In this document: piece by piece, positions 1 through 12,400 of the stretch | Numbering within the stretch: position 1 is the first letter of the stretch | How the letters are laid out: every line of letters starts with the position of its first letter | Assembly (NCBI GenBank): GCA_013399305.1 | Contig: VXAI01000191.1 | Coordinates: 1,541,362 to 1,605,361 of the forward strand | Length of the DNA: 64,000 bases | Direction: 5' to 3' | Origin: Rostratula benghalensis | Taxonomy: Eukaryota > Chordata > Aves > Charadriiformes > Rostratulidae | Notes under the pieces: model-generated | The model's database searches: none | The model's input: only the letters and a program-made list of their open reading frames with translations | Told to the model about the DNA's origin: nothing | Position numbers and translations under genes: made by a program

Positions 1-999
1 AAAAAAAAAAAAAAAATCCCAAGCCAAAACCAACTGGTCTTCCTAGGATCTATGTATCACTGTTCTGACTGATGTTCTGTTTCATAAGGATGATAGCAAA
101 TCCATAGGTTTTAAACTGAATTTTAAAAATGTGAATGACAAGACTATAGGAATACTAAGTGTATTGATTTGTAGGCACTTTAAACATTAGGATGAAGAAG
201 AACGTGTATAGTTAGTACAAGAGTTGTCTATTTATCCATGTTTCCACTGTACCTAAAAATCAAAAAACTAAGTAATAATGAGAACATCTTTGCTCCTCAA
301 CAAATAAATATCACTATCATCATCTGCATCTTGTATTATATATCTGACTGATAAATAAGTAAAATCTAACAATGACTGCTAAATACTGGAAATGTAATAT
401 AAGCAAACTAACATTTTGTGTAGATAAATTGTTGTTTAAATCCTGCCTTCTTTATTAATATATACAGAAATATAGCATTTCTGCATTTAATATATAAACC
501 CCCTTTGCTTCAATGCCTGATAAATTATAGAAGGCAATTTTACATCAGATTGCTAGAACAAGGAAGATTCAGCTGGATTAACTTCCTTCTCTTCTTTCCA
601 GGTATCAGAAAAATGCAGTTTTATCCTCAAGGTGAACTGAAACCTAGGAGGGCTCTGGCAGACATAAAGTCTCCTTATGAAAATCTGTCATATCAGCTGT
701 TTTCTACAGCTAGTGGCATTCCTCTAAACCACACACATGAAACCCTCCAAAAATCAAACCAGTGAGGATGGTTTCTCCATCCTCCTATCCAGTTGTGGAT
801 AGTCTTAATCCATAATTACTTTGACTTTCATTAAGTATCCCACAGGTCTCACTGCACCACTGGAAAATGCGGGTTGAGTTGCAAATCTCATTGCAGACAG
901 ATTGGTAAGACTTGGCTGTGCTGGGGCAAGCACAAAGAGGAGTAAAACCCAGGGCTGAGCTGTGTGGAGCTAATTAAGTGAGATTAACCTTTTCTCCAC

Positions 1000-1245
1000 C
1001 GAGTGATATAAGGCACAGGGAGAGCAGCAGCCAGGAGGGAGCAGGCTTCTCTCACCAGGATGGAGACATCAGCACGACTGCGTGGGGCAGACGGTTTAGC
1101 TCTGTGGGTACGCAAAGAGCACCGCAAGGCTAAAGCTTTATTGCATTCTTCTTGTTTTTTCTTTCACTTTTCCTCTTTGTTTAGAAAGAAATACAACTGT
1201 CTTTCTACATTGTTGGGTTTTTTTTTCCTCCAAGGCTCAGCCTAA
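1000..1245 (+). promoter_or_regulatory. Promoter-like segment with a 61-codon ORF
   Basis: TATAAGG at 1007-1013 is followed 47 bp later by an ATG at 1060 in good context (A at -3, G at +4). That ATG opens a 61-residue frame to 1245 starting METSARLRGA. No homologue is recognised and the composition is not clearly coding. It could be chance or the start of an unannotated transcript. Confidence 0.25.
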
Positions 1246-2017
1246 GCTGACTCAATGCTCTTGTTGCATGGCACAAGCATTTTGGAGCAATCCGCGTGAA
1301 ATCAGTCAGCCTCTCAAAAAAAGCAGCTACACTCAAATTTTTTCAGGTACCGCAGTCACCCAAGTTGTAACCATGTTTAAGCATATCCCATATGCTTCCA
1401 TTTTGTTTTAACCCACGCTAGAATTCTTACAAAGTTTAGAGTTTCAGCAAGAAAGTAAGTAGAATAATTTTTTACGGCCCTATAAAATTGTCAAATTAGA
1501 GAAAAGTTTTAATCACGTAGACGATGGCAGTGCTAATGTCAGTGCAGCATTCCTCAGTACAAGCCTGTGCAACCCATCCAGATTTGAGCAGATAAAGGGC
1601 CTCAAAGACAAGGTCAGGCTGGATTGTTTTGGATTTGGTCCTCATAATGTTCAAGGGAGTGAAACTGTGCGTTGCCCATGGGATCTTGCACCGAACCACA
1701 GCGGAGCTTGATCCTGGGTCTTTTCTCAAAGGCTAATTGTTGCTGTAAAGGGGAACCTGCTTACTGCACTGGGAAAGCACTAAAGGTGCACAGGAAGATA
1801 GTCCTGGCATTGTGAGGTTGATTAAAGACCATCATATTTCACAAGTATACTTGTTTGGTAAATTGGGAAGAATTTTAACCTTGTTCCTTAAATTTTCCAT
1901 GCCTGAAATTAGAGGTAATTACTGTTTTTCAGCTCTTTAGCTAAAGAAGCAGATAAGCTCACAGTTTAAGCAGAGGAACAAGGAAGGGAAAGAATCCACT
2001 TTTATTGCTAGTTGATC

Positions 2018-2095
2018 TATGACTTTGGTCATTCAGCATTGCTGCCTCAGTTTCCCCAAACACAAATGAACATGCAAATAGATAATAGTTACAGA
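2018..2095 (+). mobile_element. MIR/CORE-SINE-like relic
   Basis: Contains ctatgactttggtcattcag then tgcctcagtttcccc and agataatagtt, in the order of the MIR element (GACCTTGGGCAAGTCA, TGCCTCAGTTTCCCC, GGATAATAG). Confidence 0.5.
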
Positions 2096-5000
2096 AGGCT
2101 GCTGCTCATAGTCAAAGCCAAGTAACCGTGTATGCAGAAAGAGTGTCTCAGTATGAGGTACTCTGTGAGAAGTGGCTCAGGGTCAGCATCTCCCACCATC
2201 CCAGGACAGCAGTAGCTGAAGGCCCTGGACACCCTGGGCTTGTAGGTACCTGTAGATTTCCTCTCTGTCTCCCTGTGAGCCCAAGGTGGAGCAACAGCTC
2301 AAAGTAACTGATGAGGCAAAACTTTGAGTTTCAAAATGACCTTTTACTGCTTCTCTGACAGTGAACTAGACCTTACCTGTGCATACTCTCTATACACACA
2401 TGCCCAGTGGTCACTGGCTTACCTTTAAATACTTTGACCTCCAGCATGGCACAGCTGCATCTAAGCTGCCTGTAGGGAACCAGCCTTGGTCTGTCCTAAA
2501 ACACTCCCTGTGCTGCAATAGGACCAAAGCTCACATCCACCATGAATTCATGTTACTAGAGCATATTGCACTCTCACCCTCTTTAATGTTTTAGTACTGA
2601 CAGAGCTGTCCCCCTTTCAGGTCATCTTTTCTTGCATGTGCATGGGAGGTGGAAAAAGTGACTGAGGTGCATGAGTAGCACAGGCAGGCTGAGTGCCTGC
2701 CCAGCATCCAGATCTCCAAACATCACCTGGGCTTGTTTTTCTCCTCATGGAGAGAAATTATTTCTTGCTCTGTCACACATGGACCATTTCTCTAATGCCT
2801 TCCACTTGTAATTCTTACCCTTGGCATAGACATTTCCCCGATCCAGAGGAAATAGTGAAAATTATTATATTCATGATGGTACAAGCCTTGCTGCTAATAA
2901 ATGTTGGATTCTATTTATTTCTAAGTGAAAGCCCAGGTTCCTCTTCTTTTCCCTTTCCCTCATGAACTTAGGATATTTAATTCCTGTGAAAGAAAATGAG
3001 TTAAGCCTGCCACTTGAGGGCATGAGGTCTAGTCCCCAGGGCCCTAGAGACGGTTCATAAAGCTTTATTGAGTTTCAACAGCTACACTATAAGAATCCAT
3101 AGAACACAGGCCAAAAAGTGAAACCCCAGCCTGCAAAGGCTACACAAGTCCCAGAACTAGAGGACATCTTTCATATACAAGCATTTTCTCTTAGTGTGTT
3201 AAAAATCTTCATGGAAATAAAGCAGTAGCTCAGCAATCACTGAAAGTCTCTGGCTGAGGAATTAAATTACGTTCTGCCTGAGGGATAGAGTTGCTTGCCG
3301 TGCCAAAAAGAAAGAGGTGCAGGAGAGTGAACTGGACTTAGCTCCTGTATTGAGTTTGCATAGTTTTGGTGCTAGGGGGATACACAGGTAGTTTCTGTGA
3401 GAAGCTGTCAGAAGCTTCCCACGTATCTGATAGAGCTAGTGCCAGCTAGCTCCAAGATGGACCTGCTACTGGCCAAACCCATCAGTTAGTATAATGATAG
3501 TAGCACCTTTAGGATAACATGGTTAAGAGTACAGAAGGAAAAAGTCCTAGAGAACAGGAGCCAGAGAGAGGAGCAAGAATACATGACAGCAACAACTCTG
3601 CAGCCACCAAGGTCTGTGAAGGAGGGGGAGTAGAGGAGGTGCTCTAGGCACCAGAGCAGAGACTCCCCTGTAGCCTGTGATGAAGGCCATGGTGAGGTGG
3701 GCTGTTGAGTTATTTTAATTTATGACCAATCTATGTTTTGCCATGATGATAAATGCTGAGTGTGATCTCCCTGCCCTTATCTTGACCCATGAATCTTTCA
3801 ATATATTTTTTTTTTTCTCCCCTGGCCAGCTAAGGAGGGATAAACCAGCTTTGGTAGACACTTAGTGTCCAGCCAAGGCCAACCCACACCAGTCCCAGGC
3901 AATGAAATAAACTCTTCTGGCCATAGAATCTCCCTTTTCAAGGTTAGCCTGTCACTGAAATGCCTCACAAACACAGAGCAGAACACAGGTACTAAAGAGG
4001 AAACCACCACCATGAAAACAGTTTCCCACTGCATTCACACATTTCTCATACAAGAAATTAGTACATGTAATCACACCAGTCACAGTGGTGAAAGGGCTAC
4101 AAAATAAAAGCTCAAAGAGTAAATAAGGGAAGGGTGAAGAACATCAAAACATCTACATAAAATAATTAAAACATATTATAGAATCTCAGGAAAAGCTTCG
4201 AGATACAATCAGGTTTCTGACCTACTAGTCCCTCATTTTCACCACACTGGTAAGATGATTACACCAGCCTGCTATTCCAAGAATCAGTTACTACATATTA
4301 TACGAGTAGATATTTTTGCCTTTTAACAAGTGCTCACAGACAATAAAAACCCCATACTTTCCACTGAGCCAGAAAGAAACAGCCCCGACTGTGCATGAGC
4401 TCTGCTTTCCCAGAGATGCTGGAGAGCAGTGCAGTGAAGCACACTGAAGGCAAGGGAAAGAGATGTCTGAGGCACCAAATCATAGGTGATGGGGCTGGAC
4501 CCCACCAATTGCTTTCCTGAGCAGCTCTTCATGTGTTCTTGTCTCTGCACTGGGTGAATTATTAGAGGCAATCAGGTGCAATCATGGAGAAGTTTTAAGA
4601 ATTTCAGAAATAAGGGGAGGGATGGAGGGGGAGGAAAAGGGAAGGGACTTTTTCCTCACACCCATTGTAAGACTTCTATGAGGGAAGAAGAGGCAGGACA
4701 GAGAAAGCAGTTACCTATAATGAATGCTGTACAAAGTTAATTATTTTGGTGTCATAAGCCAGGCAGTTGATGCTGCTGGAGGGTATTTTCAATGCTATTG
4801 ACAGTATAAGAGAACTCTAGGCTTCTTTTCATACCTCAAAGACCAGAGGCTGTTCTGGCGCAGGTGGAAGTACACGATGCAGCTTTATTGAGCAAAAGGC
4901 ACAGGATTCCCCTTTCCATCACTATTAGGTAGGATATTGGCCCAGGATTCAGGAAACTCATACAGCTCTGCTCGCCAGGGCAGGTTTTTCACCCGGATTC

Positions 5001-5504
5001 AGCAGGGTGGCAACACCTCTGCCCGCCCTATAATGAGGTGCAGCAGCACGTTGCCAGCCAGCAGCAGTCATACCTAAAGAAAGACCCTGAAGATGGCAAG
5101 GAGGTCAAGTTCCCTCCTGATGGGAAGAGAAAGTACCTGGGAGAGAGACTGTTCCTCAGCAGTTAAAGGAGCAGCTTCCCAGGCAAACCCTGGCTCTAGG
5201 GGCAGCAGAGCTCACACCTCCACCCCCCACCCACCCAAAGCAGAGCCCACAGCCACCCGCCTGCACACACACACACGCAGCACTTTGAAATTCTATGCCG
5301 AGGAGCACCACATAGGTGCCAAGAGGTTTTTATGGTTACACATTTGGGCTGCATATAGGTGTGCTGGGGTGGGGAAGAAAGCCTCCTGCTAAAGGGCTTC
5401 AGCCAGTTCCTCAAGAGAGCTGCTGATCTGGTAGCTACCACTGCTCTGCGTATCCCTGCCTAGGGATGTCAGGGACCATCCCTCCGGCTTTGCATGCCAG
5501 TAGC

Positions 5505-5665
5505 TTAATTAAAAAAACAAAACCACCACCCCCCAAAAAAAAAAAACCCCAACCAAAAAACCCAAACACACCCCAAAACAAACCAAAACACACACAACCA
5601 ACAAAACCAGCCCCAACCCCACACCCAAAGCCAGCACAAAACAACAACAAAACCCCACAACTTTA
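5505..5665. repeat. A/C-rich low-complexity tract
   Basis: About 160 bp almost free of G and T on the + strand, built of AAAC, CCAA and CAAAA runs. Open frames here (Pro/Lys-rich, or Trp/Gly/Phe-rich on the other strand) are compositional artefacts. Confidence 0.9.
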
Positions 5666-5724
5666 TACAAGCGCCCCAGCTTCTAAGGAGCCAGTATCTG
5701 ACTTTTATTCCCCAACTTATCTGC

Positions 5725-5775
5725 CATACAACCACAAATGCTATTATTACATTTAGCAGATGGGAAACAGCTGGA
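5725..5775 (-). mobile_element. Possible short MIR-like fragment
   Basis: ctattattacatttagcaga followed by tgggaaac resembles the reverse-orientation MIR segment ATTATTATCCCCATTTTACAGATGGGGAAAC. Very short. Confidence 0.3.
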
Positions 5776-7167
5776 GAAGAGTTCTACCTGCCAATAGAGC
5801 AGCCTGTTTTTAAGTGAGCTACAGCAACCAGGGCCACCCAAACCCCCTCCCTGACCAAGCCCCTGACTTTTTGCTTCTTTACACAGCAAGATGAGCCTAG
5901 GCTTGTTCTCTTGTCAGTACACCAAGCACTGTAAGGAGCCCAATTCAACTTCCACTTTAAAGCATTTCTTTCAAAGCACATGCCTGTCTAGGGTTTGAGG
6001 ATCTAACTAACTCCGTGTTTAGGTGCTTCTGGACTTGCATCTACAAAAGGAAATAGCATTTACATGGGAGTGACAAGCTGAAGACTCAGACTTAGGGTAG
6101 AAGACAAAACTTGACCCAAAGCTTCCCAAATCATTAGAGGACTGTCAGAACACTTCCTTTAGGCATGGGTGCCTAGAATTTACTCTTTTGCTGAAGACAT
6201 TGAGGCTTAAAACAAACAAACAAAGCAATATACCAAATAAGAAAGTTAATTGTGTCAGAAAATGTAAGTGCTGGTTTCCTTAATTTTTCAGTATTAACAG
6301 TAAATCATTAGTGCTTTAAATCACCAAAGCAGTACAAAGTTTTTACAATACTAGCCGTTTCACTGAATATAAACTATAGTAAAAATGAGACCCCTATGTT
6401 TCTACCAGTAACCACGTACAGCAAAGCTACTTGTAGCACTGACTTACCACCATTTATTTGAAGTGGAAATAACTCTCTGCAGTACATTTCTATTATTGTT
6501 CCTATTTTCCTATAAAAACAAATCACACCAGACTTCTCTTTTCCCTTAGACTTTTATCATTCACCTGCTGAAATTGCAGAAGACATTAAGCATAAACAAA
6601 GAAGATTGATCTCCTTTCAACTTGTGTTAACAGGGATATAAAAATAACATCCCAAATACTGGGGGGAAAAGCATGTGGTCATAAAATATCCACTTAAAAG
6701 CCAAGGAAGTGTTGATACAACACTTAAAGAGGATTCCCCCCACTTTTTTTATATATATATAACCAGGAAGGCAGTTCCTGAATTTTAGTATAAACAGACA
6801 CCTCTGGGGTAGACAGCAGCCTTTAAAAGATTTTACTGATATTCAAGTGGATTGTGTGTCTTGCGTGCTGCTGGAAAAATCTGACAGGAATATTTATATA
6901 AATCCTAATCTAACCACACAGGGGAATCTCCTTGAGTTTTCCAACTTAAAAGGTAAGAGACTATCTTTATCTATTAAGACTTCTCACTCTGCAAAATGGC
7001 ACTAAGCAGAGCTTTTAGACAAGCTGAAGAGCAAAGCCACAGTTTACCTGGGCATCACTTTGCTTTTCAACAACTCCTAAATCCCTGTCAACACAAAGAA
7101 TCTCAAGATATTGAATTATTGGCAGCCCAGAAAGCCAGCCACATCCTGGCCTGCATCAAAGGAAGTG

Positions 7168-7520
7168 AGACCTTCTAACAGCCTTCCAACATCTGAAGGA
7201 AGCCTACAGGAGAGCTGGAGAGGGACTCTTTGTCAGGAAGTGGAGTGACAGGACAAGGGGTAACAATTTTAAATTGGAAGAGGGGAGATTTAGATTAGAT
7301 ACTAGAAATAGATTCTTTACTGTGAAGGTGGTGAGGCACTGGAACAGATTGCCCAGAGAAGTTGTGGATGCCCCATCCCTGAAAATGTTCAAGGCCAGGC
7401 TGGATGGGGCTTTGAACAACCTGGTCTAGTAGGAGGCGTCCCTGCCCATGGCAGGAGGCTCAGAACTCCATTATCTTTAAGGTCCCTTCCAACTCTAATC
7501 GTTCTATGATTCTATCATCT
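7168..7520 (+). mobile_element. CR1 LINE, 5'-truncated 3' end
   Basis: Typical CR1 3' region: the block gagagggactctttgtcagg, then a GACAAGGGGTAAC segment, the cactggaacagattgcccag block and aaggtcccttccaactctaa. It ends in the octamer-type tail gttctatgattctatcat. Only the 3' end is present, as is usual for bird CR1 copies. Confidence 0.9.
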
Positions 7521-7716
7521 TATGGAAAGAAATGCAGGTACCCTGCACAAGATTGTACGTGTTAGATCTCTATTCCTAAGCAATGTTTTCCTCGAGTCTT
7601 CATTTGACGAAAGAGATAAGAAACCCAGGAAGCCATAACTGTGGCAGTTAACAGTACTGAAATAGGGTGCCAGCTCTCACAGCACTCCCTATTGCTATAT
7701 CTTCCTCTTCTGCAGC

Positions 7717-7800
7717 TATAAAAGAGGGGAGGTAGCAGCTCGGCTCACCCAAGGCAACCCACGCTGTGCTGGTTGGTAGAGCATTGTCATGGCAGGTGAG
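7717..7800 (+). promoter_or_regulatory. TATA-box promoter with a possible tiny first exon
   Basis: A consensus TATAAAAG at 7717-7724 is followed about 65 bp later by ATGGCAG at 7789-7795, directly abutting a consensus donor gtgagg. This is the layout of a first exon with a short coding start. No convincing second exon was identified downstream; the nearest acceptor (7853) would leave a 58-bp intron. It lies about 200 bp after a CR1 insertion. Confidence 0.35.
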
Positions 7801-9418
7801 GATTGCCACTCACCTACCTGGACAAAACACTGCATAACAGTCTCATCTCTTAGGAAAGAGTCAGCATGATGCAAGCCACAGGGAGGTCACCATAACACTT
7901 GAAATGCACACAGCTGTGTTCTGTGACGTGCAAACCCTGGCAGCATATAGGTGTGCCCTTTGATTTCTCAATAGATTGTGCCCACAGACTAAGAAGTAGC
8001 TTAACTCACTAGGTTAAAGTAGGGGAAAACACTAAGCATAAACTCACTGACCTGTCACATCTGCTGTCAGGTTTATACACATTTTCCTTTTATTCCCATA
8101 CTGACATATTTACATCTCATTCCTCAAGATCACAGCTCCACACCTTTAGTTTTCACTTATTTCAGGAATAGCAAAATAAGACTTCTTGAGCACAGTAGCC
8201 TCCTCTATTGGAAAACAGAATTGATATTTCCCTTATAAACAACCCCACAGATTCTTCCAGAAATGACAGTAAGAGACATCTACTACAGATATGCTTAACA
8301 GGCAACTGTAAGTCAGACAAGACTGACAAACATGAGCTTGTAATTAAAGAACAAACACCTTAGTGGGATCTCTGCATAGGTATTATAGCAACAGAGCTAC
8401 AATCTTTTAGACACTGTGCTATTTCAAAGTGCAAATAGATTAAACAAATAGTTACTTTCTCAAGTTAACCTTCACAGAAATTCCCTGTGGTATGATTTTA
8501 TTTAATATAAAGTTAAAAAGCAGACATTCATTATTCTATCTTCAGCCCTGAGGGATAGTGATTCATGCCCAGCAATAGCTTTCCTTAGAACAGGAAAATA
8601 CAATATTGTATCTGAACTGTTTTTATAATCACTGTTCAGAAGCAGAGAAGAAATCAAGAAATTTTTCTCCATTAAAAAATAATCAGGATTTCTTAAGAAT
8701 TGTGTTCTCTATTAACAAAGAATGCTTAACACTTTGTGGATAGAGTCCATGTATTACTGTTATTACTACCACAAGTCTTCACTAGAAGCTTTTTTCCTTG
8801 AGGCTGACAGCTTTCTCAGCTAAGCAGTCGCTGATACTACAAGTGAGTGACTTCCCCCCAGCTAGGGAAGGCAACTTGACATTGCAGAGCCACAACACTC
8901 CTGTGAGATCCACAGTTTACAGCTTTTCTGTCAATAGCTGCTACAAGATCAAGGATGTTCATCCCCATCTTGCTTCAAAAAACACATTCTCTTACTGACA
9001 TTAAGCTCCCTGCAATCCTTTGTTCGTACTGAAGCTTAAAAAAAGAAAAAGCCCAAAGTGACTTACAATTGACTTCACACTTGCCACCTTCCTCCCCCAA
9101 TCCCAAACCAGGTGCTTCCAACTGCAAAGTGACTAGACCCAAGTTTTAGACCTTAGCTAAGCAGATTAGGTCAGATGGCAGTCACACAAGAGACTGAGAG
9201 TTCAACACTCTTGAGGAACACAGGAGAGCAATACACTAATTTAACTTAAAGGCAAGGATACACCCATACTGGTTATCTGACCCTTTTCTCAGTTGATGCC
9301 ATCAATATATTTCCCAGTAGATATTTCTGTCATGTCCTTTCTTTTAAATCTGGGCAGGCTGTGCTTGGTTAGGTGGCCTAACTGCAACTTTCTAAAATAA
9401 TAATTCTTGCTTAGTCGG
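7801..9418. other. 3' flank of the ZPAX-like gene
   Basis: No open frame resembling a known protein. Contains the presumed 3'UTR of the minus-strand gene. AATAAA in that orientation occurs near 8502-8497 and 8094-8089, both rather distant. Confidence 0.5.
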
Positions 9419-9438
9419 TCAAAAGTCAGTGTGTTCAC
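9419..9438 (-). other. ZPAX: Predicted last coding exon of the egg-coat gene
   Basis: The exon follows a good pyrimidine-rich acceptor (ctccttgtag) and adds only six codons (G shared, then E-H-T-D-F) before TGA. The protein therefore ends about 12 residues after the last ZP-C cysteine, with no hydrophobic transmembrane segment and no clear RX(K/R)R furin site. An alternative is that exon 19 joins a different, unseen distal exon. Reading through the exon 19 donor instead gives about 60 low-complexity residues that also lack a membrane span. Confidence 0.5.
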
Positions 9439-12400
9439 CTACAAGGAGAAGAGACAAACACAAGTCTGTTATGATCAAGTGCAGTAATCTTGGTATTTCA
9501 GCTGTGTAATTGAAGACTAACACCAACCTCTGCTAGTTATTTTCCTTCCTAATAAGCACTGCTCCAGATGACACTTGCCCATGTGGATGTAGTTCTGCAC
9601 TGCGGTCTAGTGAGACATTTCAGCTTTTTACATTCTGTACAGCACACGCTAGAACTGGGATCTGTCATCTTACACAGCTCCTGAGAGCTGAGCAAAGATT
9701 CAGGAGTGACTTGATAACTGCCTGTTTTCTTACCAAGCCTATGTTTTCCGGGATTGCATCTCCTTGGACAGAGGAAGCCTGAAGGCTGTTGCATAGTGCT
9801 GCAGATCACCACGCTGCAGTGGAAATACAGCTACAAGACAAGAATATTTATATTACGTGTAGGGTAGTCTTATTTGGCAAAGATCTGATCTGTATCATGA
9901 CCCCAAAGGAGATGAACTGAACACTGTGAAGTGGCTAGTCTTTATTTACTACTCTCACAGTTTTATGCCTTCAAAGAGGTGGCTAATAACCCCAGGCAGT
10001 AACTGGCCAGCTGAGACCTTATACAGCATTTGCTGCATGCTCCACTCCAGACTTGCATATCAGAACTACCAACAACAAAAAAAACCCCATGGAGACATCT
10101 CACCTGCTCTTGTAACAGACTTGTGCCTTGTACAAAGGTGAACATCCTCACTTCAAATCTCTTCAAGTGCTGAGGAAATTTTACTCTGGAACTATAGTCA
10201 ACTTCGTGGAGGACAGTTGCATAGGAGTCTTCACTGTTTGCACATCTTTTTGGGAAAGTGAAAAAACAACAAATTTAGTTCAAACCTTCATCACTAACTG
10301 GATCTTGAAACAAGGGAAGGATATGGACTACAGAGGAACTTCCCTCTCTCTTTTTCTCTATCCATAGGGTATGGATAGAGCCTTCTCTTTTGCTTTCGGC
10401 CAGTCAGGGCTCCTTGTTCTTTCTTTCCAGCTGGAAGCTGTTACCTAGGATCACTTCTGGCCACCCCCATGACCTGCTACAACCAGAAGGTACAGCTACA
10501 GTGCTTGACACTAACATGTGCCACACAGCCTAGCAACAATTCCACAGTCAGGACAAAACAATGGATCCAGGCTGATTTCTGTCCTCTTTCCTTTTTCTCC
10601 CACATAAGGCAAGGTGTCTTGTGCTGAACAGCTACTCAATACAGTAGGGAAGTCCTCCTTACCCATTGATAAGGATGGGCCACTGTGGAAGGCTGTCCCG
10701 GCTCTGTGAATTTGTAGCCCAACAGTCATTCAGGTTTAGTTCCAGTCTTGCATCTTGAGGCTGGAGCAGTTCCACTTCGAAATACAGTGCCTCCCTCAGG
10801 TATTTTACCACAGGATATTCCAATTCCTGATAGGGGTCTGAATAGGATTTCTCTAGAAGAGAGCATTGGTGTTAGAGTTTTGCAGAGTGAACAGAGTTTC
10901 ATGAACTCTCTTATTAACTCTTCTTCCCAACACCATTTACTCTGGCACAGTAATGATAAAATCTGTGAGAGCATATGGGTGTCAGCAAATGGGGATAGAG
11001 TGGTGGAAAAGTAAGAACTGCTAATGAAAAATAAAGATCTGAACTCCATTCTTGGCTCTCACTAAAGAGAAGAGTCGTTCCTCCTCTTGCAAAAAGTCAT
11101 TGGAATAAGATACCAATTCAAAACTGTTTCTAGAGATACTAAAAAATTGTAAAAATGCATCAGCACCACTACAGTGAGGGTTTGGTTCAAGCGTCAGTTA
11201 GTCCCTGTGTGAGCAGGGAGATTGGACAATATGTCCTTCAAAGGTCCCTTCCCACCTCAGTCACTCTGTGAAGTTTAAGCATGAATGTTACCTTTGAAAA
11301 GCTTCAGTGAAAGAGCAAGAGAGCCAAACCCTGGCTTTATACTGGGTGGTGGGTTCTTCTTAGATTCATATCTGACATCAACAGCCTGCTTGATTGCATA
11401 TGAACATGCAAATTTCAGTCTGAGGAAGGAAGTTTAACATTAGATTTTTGAAAACCAACATGCCTTGGACAGTCTTCTTCCAGGGAATGACACTTACTGG
11501 TATACTGGTATATCACTGCCAGGTTTGAAGTAGAGTACCTCGTTTTCATATGTCATAGTTGTGCTGTTGAACTGAAAGATACACATCATTACAAACAGGA
11601 GAGTTAGATTAGAGTTTACTTTGTGCTTGACACAATATCCATACCCCTTCACCTGACTAGCTGATTGCCCTGAGCACATTATGATTAGGAATGACCAGAA
11701 ATTACTGGCCAATAGCCCTATAGCTACTGAACTAAAGCAGATTATAGCAGACAGCTATGGCATAGTTAAGAAGAAACAGATTATTAGCTAACAATACCTT
11801 GACCACTACCTAGCACCCTGGAAAGGAGTACACTGGGCCCAAGAGGAGAGTTTCTGTTGACAGAATCAGTGTCTAGCATAAGATGCAACATTCACACAAG
11901 TAAGCTGCTTTTGTGGTGATCTGAATTTGAATAGGATTGGGTCCTTTATTATTTCATCTGTTTTCTATTTATCCAGTATGCAGGTGGCAGGAAGAGAACC
12001 AGCCCTAGTCTTGGGCCAGGTAGTCATTAGCTACACCTAACCAGCTTTTGAAAGGCATACAAGTATATCTTAATAGTGTAAGCTAACATACAAATCCACT
12101 CCTAAGCAATTCAAAGGCTTAAAACTGAAAACTAGTTTCAGAAAGCACCTCTGGCCTTAAAAGCTGGTAATGAGTGAGAACTTCTGCCCAATTGAATTTT
12201 GTATCTTAAGGAGTATAAATATACTACACATGTCAGATGTGACCTTCGTGCAGCTTCTGCTCAGCTCTGAGGATCTGCCAGTTCTAGTAATGATCCCACC
12301 CCAATGCAGAGTACACATCACGTAACTCAGCACCTACCTTCCTATTTGTTCCACAGGTGTTTACGTTGAACTTGAAGGTTGCAGTTTTCTCTGTCACTAA

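Larger units (their letters stand above)
1..7167. other. Intergenic, no gene seen
   Basis: Apart from the repeats and promoter-like segment listed, the sequence is AT-rich with only short chance frames. The window opens inside a poly(A) run (1-16). Confidence 0.6.

Noticed and set aside
7789..7925. Two-exon gene from ATG 7789 using the acceptor at 7853
   Set aside because: The frame stays open, but the intron would be only 58 bp and the peptide resembles nothing known; not strong enough to call a gene.
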